A stretch of DNA of 64,000 nt from Vagococcus humatus (GCF_003950325.1 NZ_PXZH01000001.1:965102-1029101), one strand, 5' to 3'. Positions 29,719-38,935 are shown, counted from the first letter of the stretch. Notes: generated by a model not told the origin, from the letters alone. Translations and numbers: made by a program.

Positions 29719-30474
29719 TCACATTAATTCTAATTGATAACTAATTGTACTTAATGCATATAAAGGAGCAGTTTCCGCTCTTAAAATTCGAGGTCCTAAA
29801 CCACATCGCTTAGCCCCTAATTGTTCTAACTTTTCTATTTCACTTGGATGAAATCCTCCCTCTGGCCCAAAGATTAACAACAAGCTCTCAGTTGGTTGAA
29901 TTTCTTGTAGGGTTTTAACTAATTGCTTGGTTTCTCCTTGTTTAGCAGATTCTTCATAGGCAATTAAGCAATGATCAAATTCATTTATCTGCTGATAAAG
30001 TTCAGTTGTTGCTAATAATAGTTGAACAGTAGGTTGAAGAGTGCGGTGACTTTGTTCTGCTGCTTCTTTAGCTATTTTTTCAAAACGTTGTTGTTTTTTT
30101 TGTAATTTTTTTTGATCCCATTTCACAACAGAAGTTTGACTAGGAAACCCTATAAATTGACAAGCGCCAAGTTCTGTTCCTTTTTGAATAATCCACTCGA
30201 GTTTATCTCCTTTTGGATAACCGCAAGCAATAGTCACTTCTACTGGTAATTCTTTTTCTTGATTTTCTTTTTGAACCTCTTTTAATTCCGCTTTTTCAGC
30301 TGTTACATGTGTAATTTCACCGACAATAGCTTGTTGATCCTGAAAAGCTAAGTAACAGCAATCTCCTACTTCCATACGCATCACATGAACCGCATGATGA
30401 TAGTCTTCACCAATGAGGGAAAAACCTTGTTCTTTAGCCACTTCATAAGTTTCATTTAAAAAGTAACGTTGCAT
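29719..30474 (-). CDS. rsmE: 16S rRNA m3U1498 methyltransferase RsmE
   Basis: The 251-residue SPOUT-class methyltransferase modifies U1498 of 16S rRNA. An N-terminal PUA-like domain (about 1-75, DYHHAVHVMRM) precedes the knotted SAM domain. The C-terminal signature reads IFGPEGGFHPSEI, LGPRILRAETAP. It lies 5 bp after prmA in the DUF3013-prmA-rsmE operon. Confidence 0.94.
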   Translation of the reverse strand: MQRYFLNETYEVAKEQGFSLIGEDYHHAVHVMRMEVGDCCYLAFQDQQAIVGEITHVTAEKAELKEVQKENQEKELPVEVTIACGYPKGDKLEWIIQKGTELGACQFIGFPSQTSVVKWDQKKLQKKQQRFEKIAKEAAEQSHRTLQPTVQLLLATTELYQQINEFDHCLIAYEESAKQGETKQLVKTLQEIQPTESLLLIFGPEGGFHPSEIEKLEQLGAKRCGLGPRILRAETAPLYALSTISYQLELM

Positions 30475-30479
30475 AAATT

Positions 30480-31430
30480 CTATTCCTCCAAAGCTGGTTT
30501 TTCAAAAATAAGTCCATACCAATCTGATTTTTGAAGTAATTCTTGTAAAACAAATCCTTGCTCAAGGGCATCAGCAACCACTTCTGCTTTTTTATCTTCA
30601 ATAATACCTGATACAATCAGTACCCCTGTTTCTTTTAAAATCCGCCAAGCATCTGGGATTAATTTCAAAATAATATCTGCTAAAATATTAGCCACAACTA
30701 CATCTGCTTTTAAATTTACACCAGTCAACAAATCATTAGCTGCCACTTTTACATCTTTTGCAACAGGGTTTAGTGCCATATTTTCTTCTGCAGCTTGAAC
30801 TGCTACCTGATCTAAATCATAGGCATAAACCTCTTTAGCTCCAAAATGTTTACTAGCAATACTTAACACCCCTGAACCTGTACCAACATCCACTACAGTT
30901 TCTCCGCCTCTAAGTACCATCTCTAGTCCATGAAGACTTAAATAAGTCGTAGGATGAGTGCCAGTTCCAAATGCCATACCTGGATCTAAATAAATCACAC
31001 GTTCATCTGAACGTGTTTGCTGATAAGACTCCCACTTAGGAACAATTGTTAAAAAGCGACTAATGGCAATCGGATGATAATACTTTTTCCAAGCTGTTTC
31101 CCAAGACTGTTCTTCTAGTACATTAGTTGTAATAACAGCTTCACCTATTTCTAAACCAAACTTAGGAAGTTCATAAACTTTTGTTTCAATTCCAGGTAAC
31201 AATTCAGGTAAATACGTGGTTTCTGGGAAGTAAGCCATAACTAGAGCTCCTTCTTGGATAAAATCTAAGGATTCTTTATTAATTATTTCGCCTAATAAAT
31301 CAGGTTGATAGTTTTCTAAATCTTTAGCATCTTCAATTGCGACGCCTGCTGCTCCTGCTTCCATTAAAATATTAGAAACAGCTTCTACTGCTTCACTTTC
31401 TGTTTTAATCGTTAACTGTGTCCACTTCAT
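30480..31430 (-). CDS. prmA: Ribosomal protein L11 methyltransferase PrmA
   Basis: The 316-residue enzyme trimethylates ribosomal protein L11 using SAM. The N-terminal L11-recognition domain is followed by the SAM-binding VDVGTGSGVLSIASK and the VVANILADI motif. The segment DPGMAFGTGTHPTT is diagnostic. It lies 16 bp after the DUF3013 gene and 5 bp before rsmE. Confidence 0.95.
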   Translation of the reverse strand: MKWTQLTIKTESEAVEAVSNILMEAGAAGVAIEDAKDLENYQPDLLGEIINKESLDFIQEGALVMAYFPETTYLPELLPGIETKVYELPKFGLEIGEAVITTNVLEEQSWETAWKKYYHPIAISRFLTIVPKWESYQQTRSDERVIYLDPGMAFGTGTHPTTYLSLHGLEMVLRGGETVVDVGTGSGVLSIASKHFGAKEVYAYDLDQVAVQAAEENMALNPVAKDVKVAANDLLTGVNLKADVVVANILADIILKLIPDAWRILKETGVLIVSGIIEDKKAEVVADALEQGFVLQELLQKSDWYGLIFEKPALEE

Positions 31431-31446
31431 TTTTTATGCTCTCTTT

Positions 31447-31926
31447 CTAATATCTAGGATAAGGTAATAAAACATCTTCACCTTTTACCGTCGCAACTGT
31501 TTCCTCAAACTCTTTTTCATTCCAAACTAGTTCAAACACATCTTGTCCTTCATCTTGTAAAAAGTCTAATAAATCACTTTCACCTTCCACTAATACAGCT
31601 GCTAAATACTTAGCTAAACCTTTTAATGTATGACTAGACATGCCTTTTTTCTTGTCAAAAGAAATCACTGCTAAATAATCTTCTTCATCTATTGCATCAG
31701 TATCCCCTGCACACAATAATACACTGTCTTCAAATTCAATAATTTCTTCTTCAGAAACTATTCCTTCTAAGTCTTCCACTGTTACAGTCTGATTATTATG
31801 ACCGTACAAAACAACTATCACTTCTACTAAATGTTTCTTAGTATCCCAGTCGATAGCAAAATCATACTCTCCTAATTCTTTTTCTAAGCAAGTTTCTAAA
31901 TAATCTAACATTGTTTGTTTTTTCAT
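31447..31926 (-). CDS. DUF3013 family protein
   Basis: The 159-residue acidic soluble protein matches the DUF3013 pattern known in Lactobacillales (N-terminal MLDYLETCLEKEL, FAIDWDTKKHLVEV, and YLAVISFDKKKGMS). No catalytic motif is evident and no function is established. It is the first gene of the operon with prmA and rsmE, so a link to ribosome modification or translation is possible. It is divergent from rarA. Confidence 0.8.
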   Translation of the reverse strand: MKKQTMLDYLETCLEKELGEYDFAIDWDTKKHLVEVIVVLYGHNNQTVTVEDLEGIVSEEEIIEFEDSVLLCAGDTDAIDEEDYLAVISFDKKKGMSSHTLKGLAKYLAAVLVEGESDLLDFLQDEGQDVFELVWNEKEFEETVATVKGEDVLLPYPRY

Positions 31927-32017
31927 TTTTTTAGCCTCATTCGTTGAATTTTAATTCATTTTATCATAGAATTGCTACTTTAGGCTCTCTTGGGAGCATA
32001 ATTTCTTTCTTCAGATA

Positions 32018-32026
32018 TGCTATACT
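32018..32026 (+). promoter_or_regulatory. Extended -10 promoter of rarA
   Basis: TGC-TATACT at 32018-32026 lies 29 bp before the chosen start at 32056. It excludes an earlier in-frame ATG at 32017. Confidence 0.65.
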
Positions 32027-32055
32027 ACATTTGTATAGAAAGAAGGTGGAATTTT

Positions 32056-33321
32056 ATGCAAAAACCTTTAGCTTATAGAATGCGTCCACAAAATTTAGAT
32101 GAAGTAGTGGGACAAGAACATTTAATTGGTCCCGGAAAAATTATTCGCCGAATGGTAGAGGCTAGTATGCTTTCTTCCATGATTTTATACGGCCCACCTG
32201 GTATTGGAAAAACTAGCATTGCTAGTGCGATTGCTGGATCGACTTCTCTTGCTTTTAGAACATTAAACGCAGCTACAGATACTAAAAAAGATTTACAAAT
32301 TGTGGCAGAAGAAGCAAAAATGAGCGGGGGTGTCATTTTACTTTTAGATGAAGTACATCGCTTAGATAAAACCAAACAAGACTTCTTGTTACCACATTTA
32401 GAAAGTGGACAAATTATTTTAATTGGTGCTACTACTGAAAATCCTTATATTAGTATCAACCCAGCTATTCGAAGTCGAACACAAATTTTTGAATTAACCC
32501 CCCTAACAGAAACCGCTATTCAAGAAGCACTTCAGGCGGCCTTACTAGATAAAAAAAGAGGACTAGGAACTTATGATGTTGAATTAGATGAACTAGCTCT
32601 CATTCACTTAGCCAATTCAACCAATGGAGATTTAAGAAGTGCCTTAAACGGATTAGAGTTAGCGGTAAAGTCTACCCCACCTGATGCCACAGGACAGATT
32701 CACCTAACTCTTCCTATTATAGAAGAATGCGTTCAGCGTAAATCATTGACCCATGACAAAAAAGGAGATGGCCATTATGATGTTATCTCTGCTTTTCAAA
32801 AATCTATTCGTGGTAGTGATGTAAATGCGGCCCTTCATTACATGGCTCGGTTAGTTGAAGCTGGCGATTTACAAAGTTTATGCAGACGTTTATTAGTGAT
32901 TGCTTATGAGGATGTTGGCCTAGGTAATCCCAATGCAGCTAGCCGAACAGTTCAAGCAGTTATAGCTGCTGAAAAATTAGGTTTTCCAGAAGCATGTATT
33001 CCTTTAGCTCAAGCTGTGGTTGACCTGTGTTTATCACCTAAATCAAACTCAAGCTACCAAGCGTTAGATGCTGCTTTAGCAGATATTAGAGCAGGAAAAG
33101 CCGGCCCTATTCCTGCTCACTTAAAAGATGCCCATTTTAGTGGAGCGAAAACTTTAGGCCGTGGTCTTGATTATAAATATCCTCATGATTACCCAGGTTC
33201 CTGGATTAAACAACAATACTTACCAGATAATTTAAAAAATGCTCGCTACTATCAACCTAAATTAACCGGTAAATATGAACAAGCTCTTTCTCAACAATAT
33301 GACCGATTAAATAATAGCTAA
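32056..33321 (+). CDS. rarA: Replication-associated recombination protein RarA
   Basis: The 421-residue AAA+ ATPase (MgsA/WRNIP1 family) acts at stalled replication forks. Walker A is GPPGIGKTS (about 46-54), Walker B is LLLDEVH, the sensor is IGATTENPY, and the arginine finger lies in NPAIRSRTQIFEL. The C-terminal tetramerisation domain contains DVGLGNPNA and the final DYKYPHDYPG. The ATG at 32056 follows AAGAAGGTGG. Confidence 0.94.
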   Translation: MQKPLAYRMRPQNLDEVVGQEHLIGPGKIIRRMVEASMLSSMILYGPPGIGKTSIASAIAGSTSLAFRTLNAATDTKKDLQIVAEEAKMSGGVILLLDEVHRLDKTKQDFLLPHLESGQIILIGATTENPYISINPAIRSRTQIFELTPLTETAIQEALQAALLDKKRGLGTYDVELDELALIHLANSTNGDLRSALNGLELAVKSTPPDATGQIHLTLPIIEECVQRKSLTHDKKGDGHYDVISAFQKSIRGSDVNAALHYMARLVEAGDLQSLCRRLLVIAYEDVGLGNPNAASRTVQAVIAAEKLGFPEACIPLAQAVVDLCLSPKSNSSYQALDAALADIRAGKAGPIPAHLKDAHFSGAKTLGRGLDYKYPHDYPGSWIKQQYLPDNLKNARYYQPKLTGKYEQALSQQYDRLNNS

Positions 33322-33389
33322 ATTAAGATAAAACATGATTAGATAAAGTTGTAAGCGAATAAACATGACTATGTTTTCAATCTTCTTAA

Positions 33390-33418
33390 TTGCTCATTAT
33401 AAAAAACTATGGTACTAT
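33390..33418 (+). promoter_or_regulatory. Promoter of the 6S-like RNA
   Basis: TTGCTC (33390-33395), a 17-bp spacer and TACTAT (33413-33418) place the start of transcription close to the 5' arm of the RNA's terminal stem. Confidence 0.75.
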
Positions 33419-33420
33419 AT

Positions 33421-33620
33421 AAGTGGGATATCTGTGATGTACGAGTTACTCCTTTAAGTGTTGACCGAACATATTATATTGATATTGGGATCCAACGAGT
33501 TTCATCAAAAGACAGGCCTTTTCACTTGGTAGTTTGCTGATAAAACAGAGGAGCCCACCTGCATATATCGCGGGATCAATACGCCAGAGTAACCAACGGC
33601 ATCTACGGATACTACCCATT
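33421..33620 (+). ncRNA. ssrS: 6S RNA
   Basis: The roughly 200-nt transcript folds as a 6S RNA, the RNA polymerase decoy that mimics an open promoter. Three nested stems enclose a large internal bubble. First, GTGGGATATC...GATG (from 33423) pairs with CATCTACGGATACTACCC (to 33617). Second, GTTACTC (33445-33451) pairs with GAGTAAC (33587-33593). Third, TATTGAT (33477-33483) pairs with ATCAATA (33575-33581). A promoter precedes it and an intrinsic terminator follows. No protein frame fits. No covariance search could be run. Confidence 0.75.
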
Positions 33621-33632
33621 AGAATTAACCCT

Positions 33633-33664
33633 AAAGCAATTTGCATAAGCAAGTTGCTTTTTAT
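33633..33664 (+). terminator. Terminator of the 6S-like RNA
   Basis: AAAGCAATTTGC (33633-33644) pairs with GCAAGTTGCTTT (33649-33660) with one G-U pair, followed by TTTT. Confidence 0.85.
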
Positions 33665-33682
33665 ACTATTATGAGGTGTTTT

Positions 33683-33970
33683 ATGATTAGATTGTTGTTA
33701 GTTATTATTTTAATTATTCAAGGAATTACTTTTGGCTACCTATCCCAAAACAAAGAAAAGCTAAGTTATTTACTTAATCCTGAAAAAGAAGCTACTCTAA
33801 AACAATTATTTCAAACTTTTAGTCGCCTTAACATCATTTGTATGTTAATCGGATGTTTCTTTATTTGGATTAACCGAAAAGACACTTCACTAATGTATAT
33901 CGCTTTAGTTTTAATCATGTCATCTGTTTTTAGTCTAAAATTATCTAAAAACATCCATTCAGACAAGTGA
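33683..33970 (+). CDS. Small hydrophobic membrane protein of unknown function
   Basis: The 95-residue protein has three hydrophobic segments (about 1-18, 50-65 and 70-88) separated by a charged stretch (NKEKLSYLLNPEKEATLK). I chose the ATG at 33683 because GAGGTG lies six bases upstream and the protein then begins with its first helix. I do not recognise a family. It lies 16 bp before the universal stress protein gene, so the two are probably cotranscribed. Confidence 0.65.
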   Translation: MIRLLLVIILIIQGITFGYLSQNKEKLSYLLNPEKEATLKQLFQTFSRLNIICMLIGCFFIWINRKDTSLMYIALVLIMSSVFSLKLSKNIHSDK

Positions 33971-33986
33971 GAGGAGAAGATTTTTC

Positions 33987-34448
33987 ATGCAACATTATCA
34001 AAAAATTTTAATCGCCGTTGATGGATCCGATCAGGCAGAAAAAGCATTTAAAAAAGCAGCTAATGTGGCGTTAAGAAATAAAGCTACTCTTTACATAGCT
34101 CATATTATTGATATGCGGGCATTTCAATCAGTAACATCTTTTGATGATGAAATGGCTGACCGAGCAACTGCGGTTGCCAAAAACACTCTAACTGACTATG
34201 AAAATTATGCTAAAAAATTAGGAGTAGAAGATATACAAACAGTAATCGAATACGGTGCTCCTAAAACATTGATTGCTAAACAGCTACCAACCCAGTACGG
34301 GATTGATTTAGTTATGATGGGAGCCACTGGTCTAAACGCTGTTGAAAGATTATTAATTGGTTCTGTATCTGAATATGTTATCAGGCACGCTCCTTGTGAT
34401 GTTTTAGTGGTGCGAACAGACTTAGATAATACAACTCCATCCGCTTAA
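33987..34448 (+). CDS. Universal stress protein (UspA family)
   Basis: The 153-residue protein is a single UspA domain. It has ILIAVDGSDQAEKAFKKA at the N-terminus and the ATP-binding motif GATGLNAVERLLIGSVSEYVIRHAPCDVLVVR at the C-terminus. The G-2x-G-9x-G(S) spacing suggests ATP binding. These proteins act in general stress survival in the cytoplasm. It is preceded by GAGAGGAGAAG, and it ends at a strong terminator shared with the convergent DUF1846 gene. Confidence 0.92.
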   Translation: MQHYQKILIAVDGSDQAEKAFKKAANVALRNKATLYIAHIIDMRAFQSVTSFDDEMADRATAVAKNTLTDYENYAKKLGVEDIQTVIEYGAPKTLIAKQLPTQYGIDLVMMGATGLNAVERLLIGSVSEYVIRHAPCDVLVVRTDLDNTTPSA

Positions 34449-34487
34449 AAAAAGCCCTCAAGATTTTAATCTTGAGAGCTTTTTTTT
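34447..34487. terminator. Bidirectional terminator, usp / DUF1846 gene
   Basis: The stem CTCAAGAT/ATCTTGAG is extended by AAAAAAAGC/GCTTTTTTT with one internal mismatch and a TTTA loop. Confidence 0.88.
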
Positions 34488-34489
34488 AA

Positions 34490-35998
34490 TTAAATGTAAA
34501 ATAAATTTTCTGAAGCAAAAATAGGATCACAAGTAATATCGATTCCTAAACGTTTCAATGTCTGTTCATTATCTTTACCAATCATCACAGTGGAGTGTGC
34601 TTGGGCATCTTCTAATTTAGATAGTTGTTGATAAGCTAATTCAGCTGTTGGATTTGTTACCGCACTAATAGCTAAAGCAATTAAAATTTCATTGGCTGTT
34701 AAAGCTGTATTTTTACTATGTAATTGCTCTGTTTTCATTGCTTGAATTGTTTCTAAAATAACCGGTGATAAAAGTAATATTTCATCTGCAATATTCCCTA
34801 ATTCCTTCACTGCATTCAAAATAACAGCTGCTCCAGAATCCATTAAAGCAGAGGTTTTACCAGTGATAGTCTTGCCATTAGGTAATTCTAAAGCCATTAT
34901 CGATACTGGTTCGTTTGTTCCGGTTTGTTGTTTAATTTGCTCACTATAAGTACGAGCTGGCAAAACAGGTTCTCTGTCTTCTTTTTTCAGTCCCGCATCT
35001 TCCATAATAAGTCGCATCCGGTTAACAATATCTTCTTCAACTAATCCTTTTTTAAAATCTACTTCTGTTGCAAAACAACGACGAATAATTTCTTGTTTAG
35101 CAGCTTTTTGGACAACTTGATCATCAACAATTCCAAAACCAACTCGGTTAACTCCCATATCTGTAGGAGATTGATAAACTGCTTGATGTCCTGTAATCCG
35201 TTCAATAATACGTTTAATTACTGGAAATGTTTCTACATCACGGTTATAGTTAACAGCTACTTCATTGTAAGCTTCAAAATGAAAAGAATCAATCATGTTT
35301 ACATCTTTCAAATCAACTGTAGCAGCCTCATAAGCAATATTAACTGGGTGTTTTAAGGGTAAATTCCACACAGGGAAAGTTTCAAACTTAGAATAACCTG
35401 CTTGAGTTCCTTGACGGTTTTCATGGTACAACTGGTTTAAGCAAGTCGCTAATTTACCACTTCCTCCACCAGGCCCGGTAACAACCACAATCGGTTTAGT
35501 AGTCGGAATATACTCATTTTTAGCAAAGCCGCCTTCTCCCATAATCAAATCCACATCTGAAGGATACCCTTCAATTAAACCATGTTTATACACTTTAATA
35601 TTCCGGCGCTCTAACTTATTGATAAATAATTTAGTAGAAGGTTGACCTGTATAACGAGTAATAACCACACTATTTACCTCTAACCCATACTCTCGAAGTT
35701 CATCAATCAGGCGAAGAACATCCATATCATAAGTAATCCCTAAATCTCCTCGAACCTTATTTCGTTCAATATCTCCTGCATACACGCACATTAAAATTTC
35801 AGCTTGATCTTTTAGCTTTTGCAGCATTTTAATTTTAGAGTCTTCATCAAATCCCGGTAACACTCGTTTAGCATGCTTATCACCAATCAGTTTTCCTCCA
35901 AATTCCAAATACAATTTGTCATAGTGATTAACTCTTTCTAAAATATATTTTGATTGCTCTTCAATATATTTTTTTGAATCAAATCCGATTTTTTTCAT
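34490..35998 (-). CDS. DUF1846 family protein
   Basis: The 502-residue cytoplasmic protein matches DUF1846 along its length. It starts [17 protein letters not shown] and contains [22 protein letters not shown], a P-loop-like glycine segment, and [23 protein letters not shown]. Structures exist for the family, but the reaction is unsettled. The ATG at 35998 follows GGAGGTCTTCTA. A promoter at 36080-36108 and a terminator-like hairpin at 36030-36067 precede it, so expression may be attenuated. Confidence 0.88.
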   Translation of the reverse strand: MKKIGFDSKKYIEEQSKYILERVNHYDKLYLEFGGKLIGDKHAKRVLPGFDEDSKIKMLQKLKDQAEILMCVYAGDIERNKVRGDLGITYDMDVLRLIDELREYGLEVNSVVITRYTGQPSTKLFINKLERRNIKVYKHGLIEGYPSDVDLIMGEGGFAKNEYIPTTKPIVVVTGPGGGSGKLATCLNQLYHENRQGTQAGYSKFETFPVWNLPLKHPVNIAYEAATVDLKDVNMIDSFHFEAYNEVAVNYNRDVETFPVIKRIIERITGHQAVYQSPTDMGVNRVGFGIVDDQVVQKAAKQEIIRRCFATEVDFKKGLVEEDIVNRMRLIMEDAGLKKEDREPVLPARTYSEQIKQQTGTNEPVSIMALELPNGKTITGKTSALMDSGAAVILNAVKELGNIADEILLLSPVILETIQAMKTEQLHSKNTALTANEILIALAISAVTNPTAELAYQQLSKLEDAQAHSTVMIGKDNEQTLKRLGIDITCDPIFASENLFYI

Positions 35999-36029
35999 TA
36001 GAAGACCTCCGCTACTTTTAAATTCCAAC

Positions 36030-36067
36030 AAAAAACCACGTCACATCTAAATGCTCCATGGTTTTTT
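36030..36067 (-). terminator. Terminator-like hairpin in the DUF1846 gene leader
   Basis: On the minus strand AAAAAACCATG pairs with CGTGGTTTTTT (11 bp, 16-nt loop), and the arm ends in a T run. It sits about 10 bases after the predicted transcription start and 32 bases before the start codon. Confidence 0.7.
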
Positions 36068-36079
36068 CACATCTTATTT

Positions 36080-36108
36080 ATAATACCTGTTAACAAAAAA
36101 ATAAGCAA
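36080..36108 (-). promoter_or_regulatory. Promoter of the DUF1846 gene
   Basis: On the minus strand, -35 TTGCTT (36103-36108), a 17-bp spacer and -10 TATTAT (36080-36085) lie between the peroxiredoxin terminator and the leader hairpin. Confidence 0.65.
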
Positions 36109-36131
36109 TATTATCTTTAACTTATCAAAAA

Positions 36132-36157
36132 AAAGAGTAGCAAGTATGCTACTCTTT
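36132..36157 (-). terminator. Peroxiredoxin gene terminator
   Basis: An 11-bp perfect stem AAAGAGTAGCA/TGCTACTCTTT with an AGTA loop is followed by T on the minus strand. Confidence 0.88.
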
Positions 36158-36169
36158 AACTAAACTAGA

Positions 36170-36823
36170 TTAGATTTCTTTTGTACAGAAATAGAAATCT
36201 TTACATTGGATTGTATCATCATTCATACGTTCTTCAGCACCTGCTTGTGTTTTAGCTGGAGGAACGATAACACGTTCACCTGGTTCCCAGTTAGCTGGAG
36301 TTGCAACAGCATGTTCATCAGATGTTTGTAATGCTTTAACAATACGTAATACTTCTGGAATATTACGGCCATTTGCTGATGGGTAGTAAATAATAGCACG
36401 AACAATTTGTTTGTCATCAATCACGAATACAGCACGTGATGTTTCAGTACTGCTTTCGCCAGGCATGATCATACCATATTTATTAGCTACATCCATAGTA
36501 ATATCAGCAATTACTGGGAAAGTAATTTTTACATCAAAGTTCTTTTCAATGTTTCTTACCCAAGCAATATGTGATGGAACACTATCAATACTTAAACCAA
36601 TTAATTCAGCATTTAATGCTGCTAAATCTTCGCTGATTCCTTGGAAAGCTACGAATTCAGTTGTACATACAGGTGTGAAATCTGATGGGTGTGAGAATAA
36701 AACAACCCATTTTCCTTCATAATCAGATAAGTTAATTTCACCATGTGTCGTTGGTGCTGTAAATTGTGGTGCTGGTGAACCAATACGTGGTAATGTTTGT
36801 TGTACGTTGTTTTCTTCTGTCAT
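36170..36823 (-). CDS. Peroxiredoxin, Prx6-type
   Basis: The 217-residue thiol peroxidase reduces hydrogen peroxide and organic peroxides in the cytoplasm. The peroxidatic site is SDFTPVC with Cys53, Thr50 and Pro51. The C-terminal extension carries Cys207 and Cys213 in QCKDFYFC, as in the archaeal three-cysteine enzymes (ApTPx type), rather than a classical AhpC. It is monocistronic, with AAAAAGGAG before the ATG. The leader contains a TGTTTTTTA/TAAAAAACA hairpin (36873-36898) of unknown meaning. Confidence 0.92.
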   Translation of the reverse strand: MTEENNVQQTLPRIGSPAPQFTAPTTHGEINLSDYEGKWVVLFSHPSDFTPVCTTEFVAFQGISEDLAALNAELIGLSIDSVPSHIAWVRNIEKNFDVKITFPVIADITMDVANKYGMIMPGESSTETSRAVFVIDDKQIVRAIIYYPSANGRNIPEVLRIVKALQTSDEHAVATPANWEPGERVIVPPAKTQAGAEERMNDDTIQCKDFYFCTKEI

Positions 36824-37071
36824 TAAAAAAACTCCTTTTTATTTTATTCACAGATGAGTGTAAACTCTTCTATGTTTTTTAATTTGAAATAAAAAACACT
36901 CTTAGAAAAAACAGCAAGCGTTTTAAATTAGTATTATTCTTATTTCATATCTATATTAACATAAGTTATATAAGTTGTCTTGCTTTTTACTCATAATTTT
37001 AAAATCAACTAGGTAATAACTATTATCAATTGCTTTTTATTCTATTTTGGTTATAAAATGTAAGTTACATG

Positions 37072-38838
37072 TTACTTTTTAGCTATTTTTTCTTTTATTT
37101 TTTGAATTAATTCTCTCCAAAGATAACGCAGTACATAAAGTAAACCTAAACTAAAACTCAGGTAAGCTATTCCTTTAAAAAAATAATTTGACGGCATTCT
37201 CGGTAGAAGTATACTACTTCCAATAATCAAGGCAACTAATAACAAGGTAACCATTATCTTTTGGGTTAAATATTGAAAATGTTTCCATAATTTTTCTTCT
37301 TTTTCTAACTGTACCGTTAAATGCAATTGCCCTCTGGCTAGAGTGCTAATCGCTTCAAACATCCGAATAGGGATTTTAGGCATCACTTTAATAAAAGCAA
37401 GCAAATCAAAAGCAGCTTTTTTTCCTTCTTTTCTCACATCAAATCGTTCGATTAACTTTTGCATAGCAAATGGTGTAGCCACATCCATCATAGATAAAGA
37501 AGGATGAAGCTGCTCAACAATACCTTCTAAGGTTAAAAAAGCTTTGACTAATAGCATAATTTCACTAGGTACTTGTAGTTGATGCTGATGACAAATTCTC
37601 ATAATTTGATTAGAAATAAGCTGGAAATCCATATCTTGGACAGGCATATCATAATACGGTGCTAAAAATTCTTCTAAATCAAGAAAAAAACGACTGCGTT
37701 TCATTGGACCTAGTTGTTGACACAACTGAAGCAAAGCCATCCCAATCGTTTCACTATTTTTGGTATAAATAGCTATCACCACATTGGTCAGTTTATCTAA
37801 CATCTCTTCTTGAATAGATCCCATCATGCCAAAATCAAGATAAACTAATTCATAATCTGACTTAGACTGATTAGATTGCCAAGTCGTCTCATAATGCCAG
37901 TCACCGACTTGCCCAATTCGCTTTCTTTTAGGCATTTTAGGTTGATTTAAAGGACGTGGTCTTGCAAAAAGATTACCAGGATGAGGATCCGCATGAAAAA
38001 AACCATCTTCAAACACTTGTTTAACAAAATTATCCAACAACACTTCCCCTAAGTATTGATTTCTATCTGCTAACTCTTTGGAGTATCTAGTAGCCTCTCT
38101 TTTTTCTTGGATGACTTGATTGATACTTGTTCCCTCCATAAACTCAGATACCACTACTTTACTAGTTGAATAGTCTGGATACATTTTAGGAGATCTAATA
38201 ATATCCCATCCATTATTAAGTTGATAAAACTTTTGACCATTTTGAACTTCATTGTAGCCATTTAGCTCTAACTGAAAACTTTTTTTAACTTCTTGAATTA
38301 ATAAACTAGGATGAATCACATCTGATTCTGGCACTGATTCTAACAAGGGAATAGCTTTTTCTAATAATGCGATATCCATTTGAATTTTTTTAGTGATATC
38401 TGGATGTTGTAACTTCACCACTACTTTCTGACCATTCTTTAAATAAGCCACATGAGTTTGTCCCATGGAAGCTGAAGCAATAGGGACTTCTTCAAAAGAC
38501 TGAAACACTTCTAATAAAGGTTTTTGTAATTCTGATTCAAGTTCTGTTTGAACAGTTAAAAAATCATGAGTAACAGACCGTTCCTGTAAACGTTTTAGAC
38601 CTTCTACAAAAGTTGGCTTAAAAATATCTGTTCTGACTGATAAAAATTGGCCAATTTTAACAAAACTAGGACCTAATTCTTCAAAAGCTAGGCAAACTTC
38701 TTCAGGATTTTTTTGTAAAATAAGGTGTTTGATTACATGATGTTGACTAAATGATTGGATGATTTGTTTTAGTCTTTGCCGTTCTTCTTTCGAAGTAATC
38801 TGTTGACTAATCTCCTCCCACCCTTCATACTCTTCCAT
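37072..38838 (-). CDS. ABC1/UbiB-family atypical kinase (AarF-like)
   Basis: The 588-residue protein has the UbiB KxGQ motif (GPSFVKIGQFLSVRTDI), the VVVKLQHP lysine, an FHADPHPGN catalytic segment and YLDFGMMG in place of a kinase DFG. Two membrane helices end the protein (about 525-570). UbiB/Coq8 proteins are ATPases that support quinone synthesis or lipid handling. In this lineage the role may be tied to menaquinone or membrane lipids. It is a single gene without close operon partners. Confidence 0.88.
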   Translation of the reverse strand: MEEYEGWEEISQQITSKEERQRLKQIIQSFSQHHVIKHLILQKNPEEVCLAFEELGPSFVKIGQFLSVRTDIFKPTFVEGLKRLQERSVTHDFLTVQTELESELQKPLLEVFQSFEEVPIASASMGQTHVAYLKNGQKVVVKLQHPDITKKIQMDIALLEKAIPLLESVPESDVIHPSLLIQEVKKSFQLELNGYNEVQNGQKFYQLNNGWDIIRSPKMYPDYSTSKVVVSEFMEGTSINQVIQEKREATRYSKELADRNQYLGEVLLDNFVKQVFEDGFFHADPHPGNLFARPRPLNQPKMPKRKRIGQVGDWHYETTWQSNQSKSDYELVYLDFGMMGSIQEEMLDKLTNVVIAIYTKNSETIGMALLQLCQQLGPMKRSRFFLDLEEFLAPYYDMPVQDMDFQLISNQIMRICHQHQLQVPSEIMLLVKAFLTLEGIVEQLHPSLSMMDVATPFAMQKLIERFDVRKEGKKAAFDLLAFIKVMPKIPIRMFEAISTLARGQLHLTVQLEKEEKLWKHFQYLTQKIMVTLLLVALIIGSSILLPRMPSNYFFKGIAYLSFSLGLLYVLRYLWRELIQKIKEKIAKK

Positions 38839-38935
38839 CTAATTTGGCCTCCTTCAACTCATGTCTCTTTTCTTTTATTCTACCACATCCCTTTCAAATC
38901 TAAAGAATACCACTTATTTTATCCACTCAACAAAA

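Noticed and set aside
33446..33652. 68-codon minus-strand frame over the 6S-like RNA
   Set aside because: It is antisense to a structured RNA with its own promoter and terminator, and has no ribosome site.
36030..36067. SAM-type (SMK) riboswitch in the DUF1846 leader
   Set aside because: The hairpin alone does not carry the conserved bases of that riboswitch and the gene is not metK-like.
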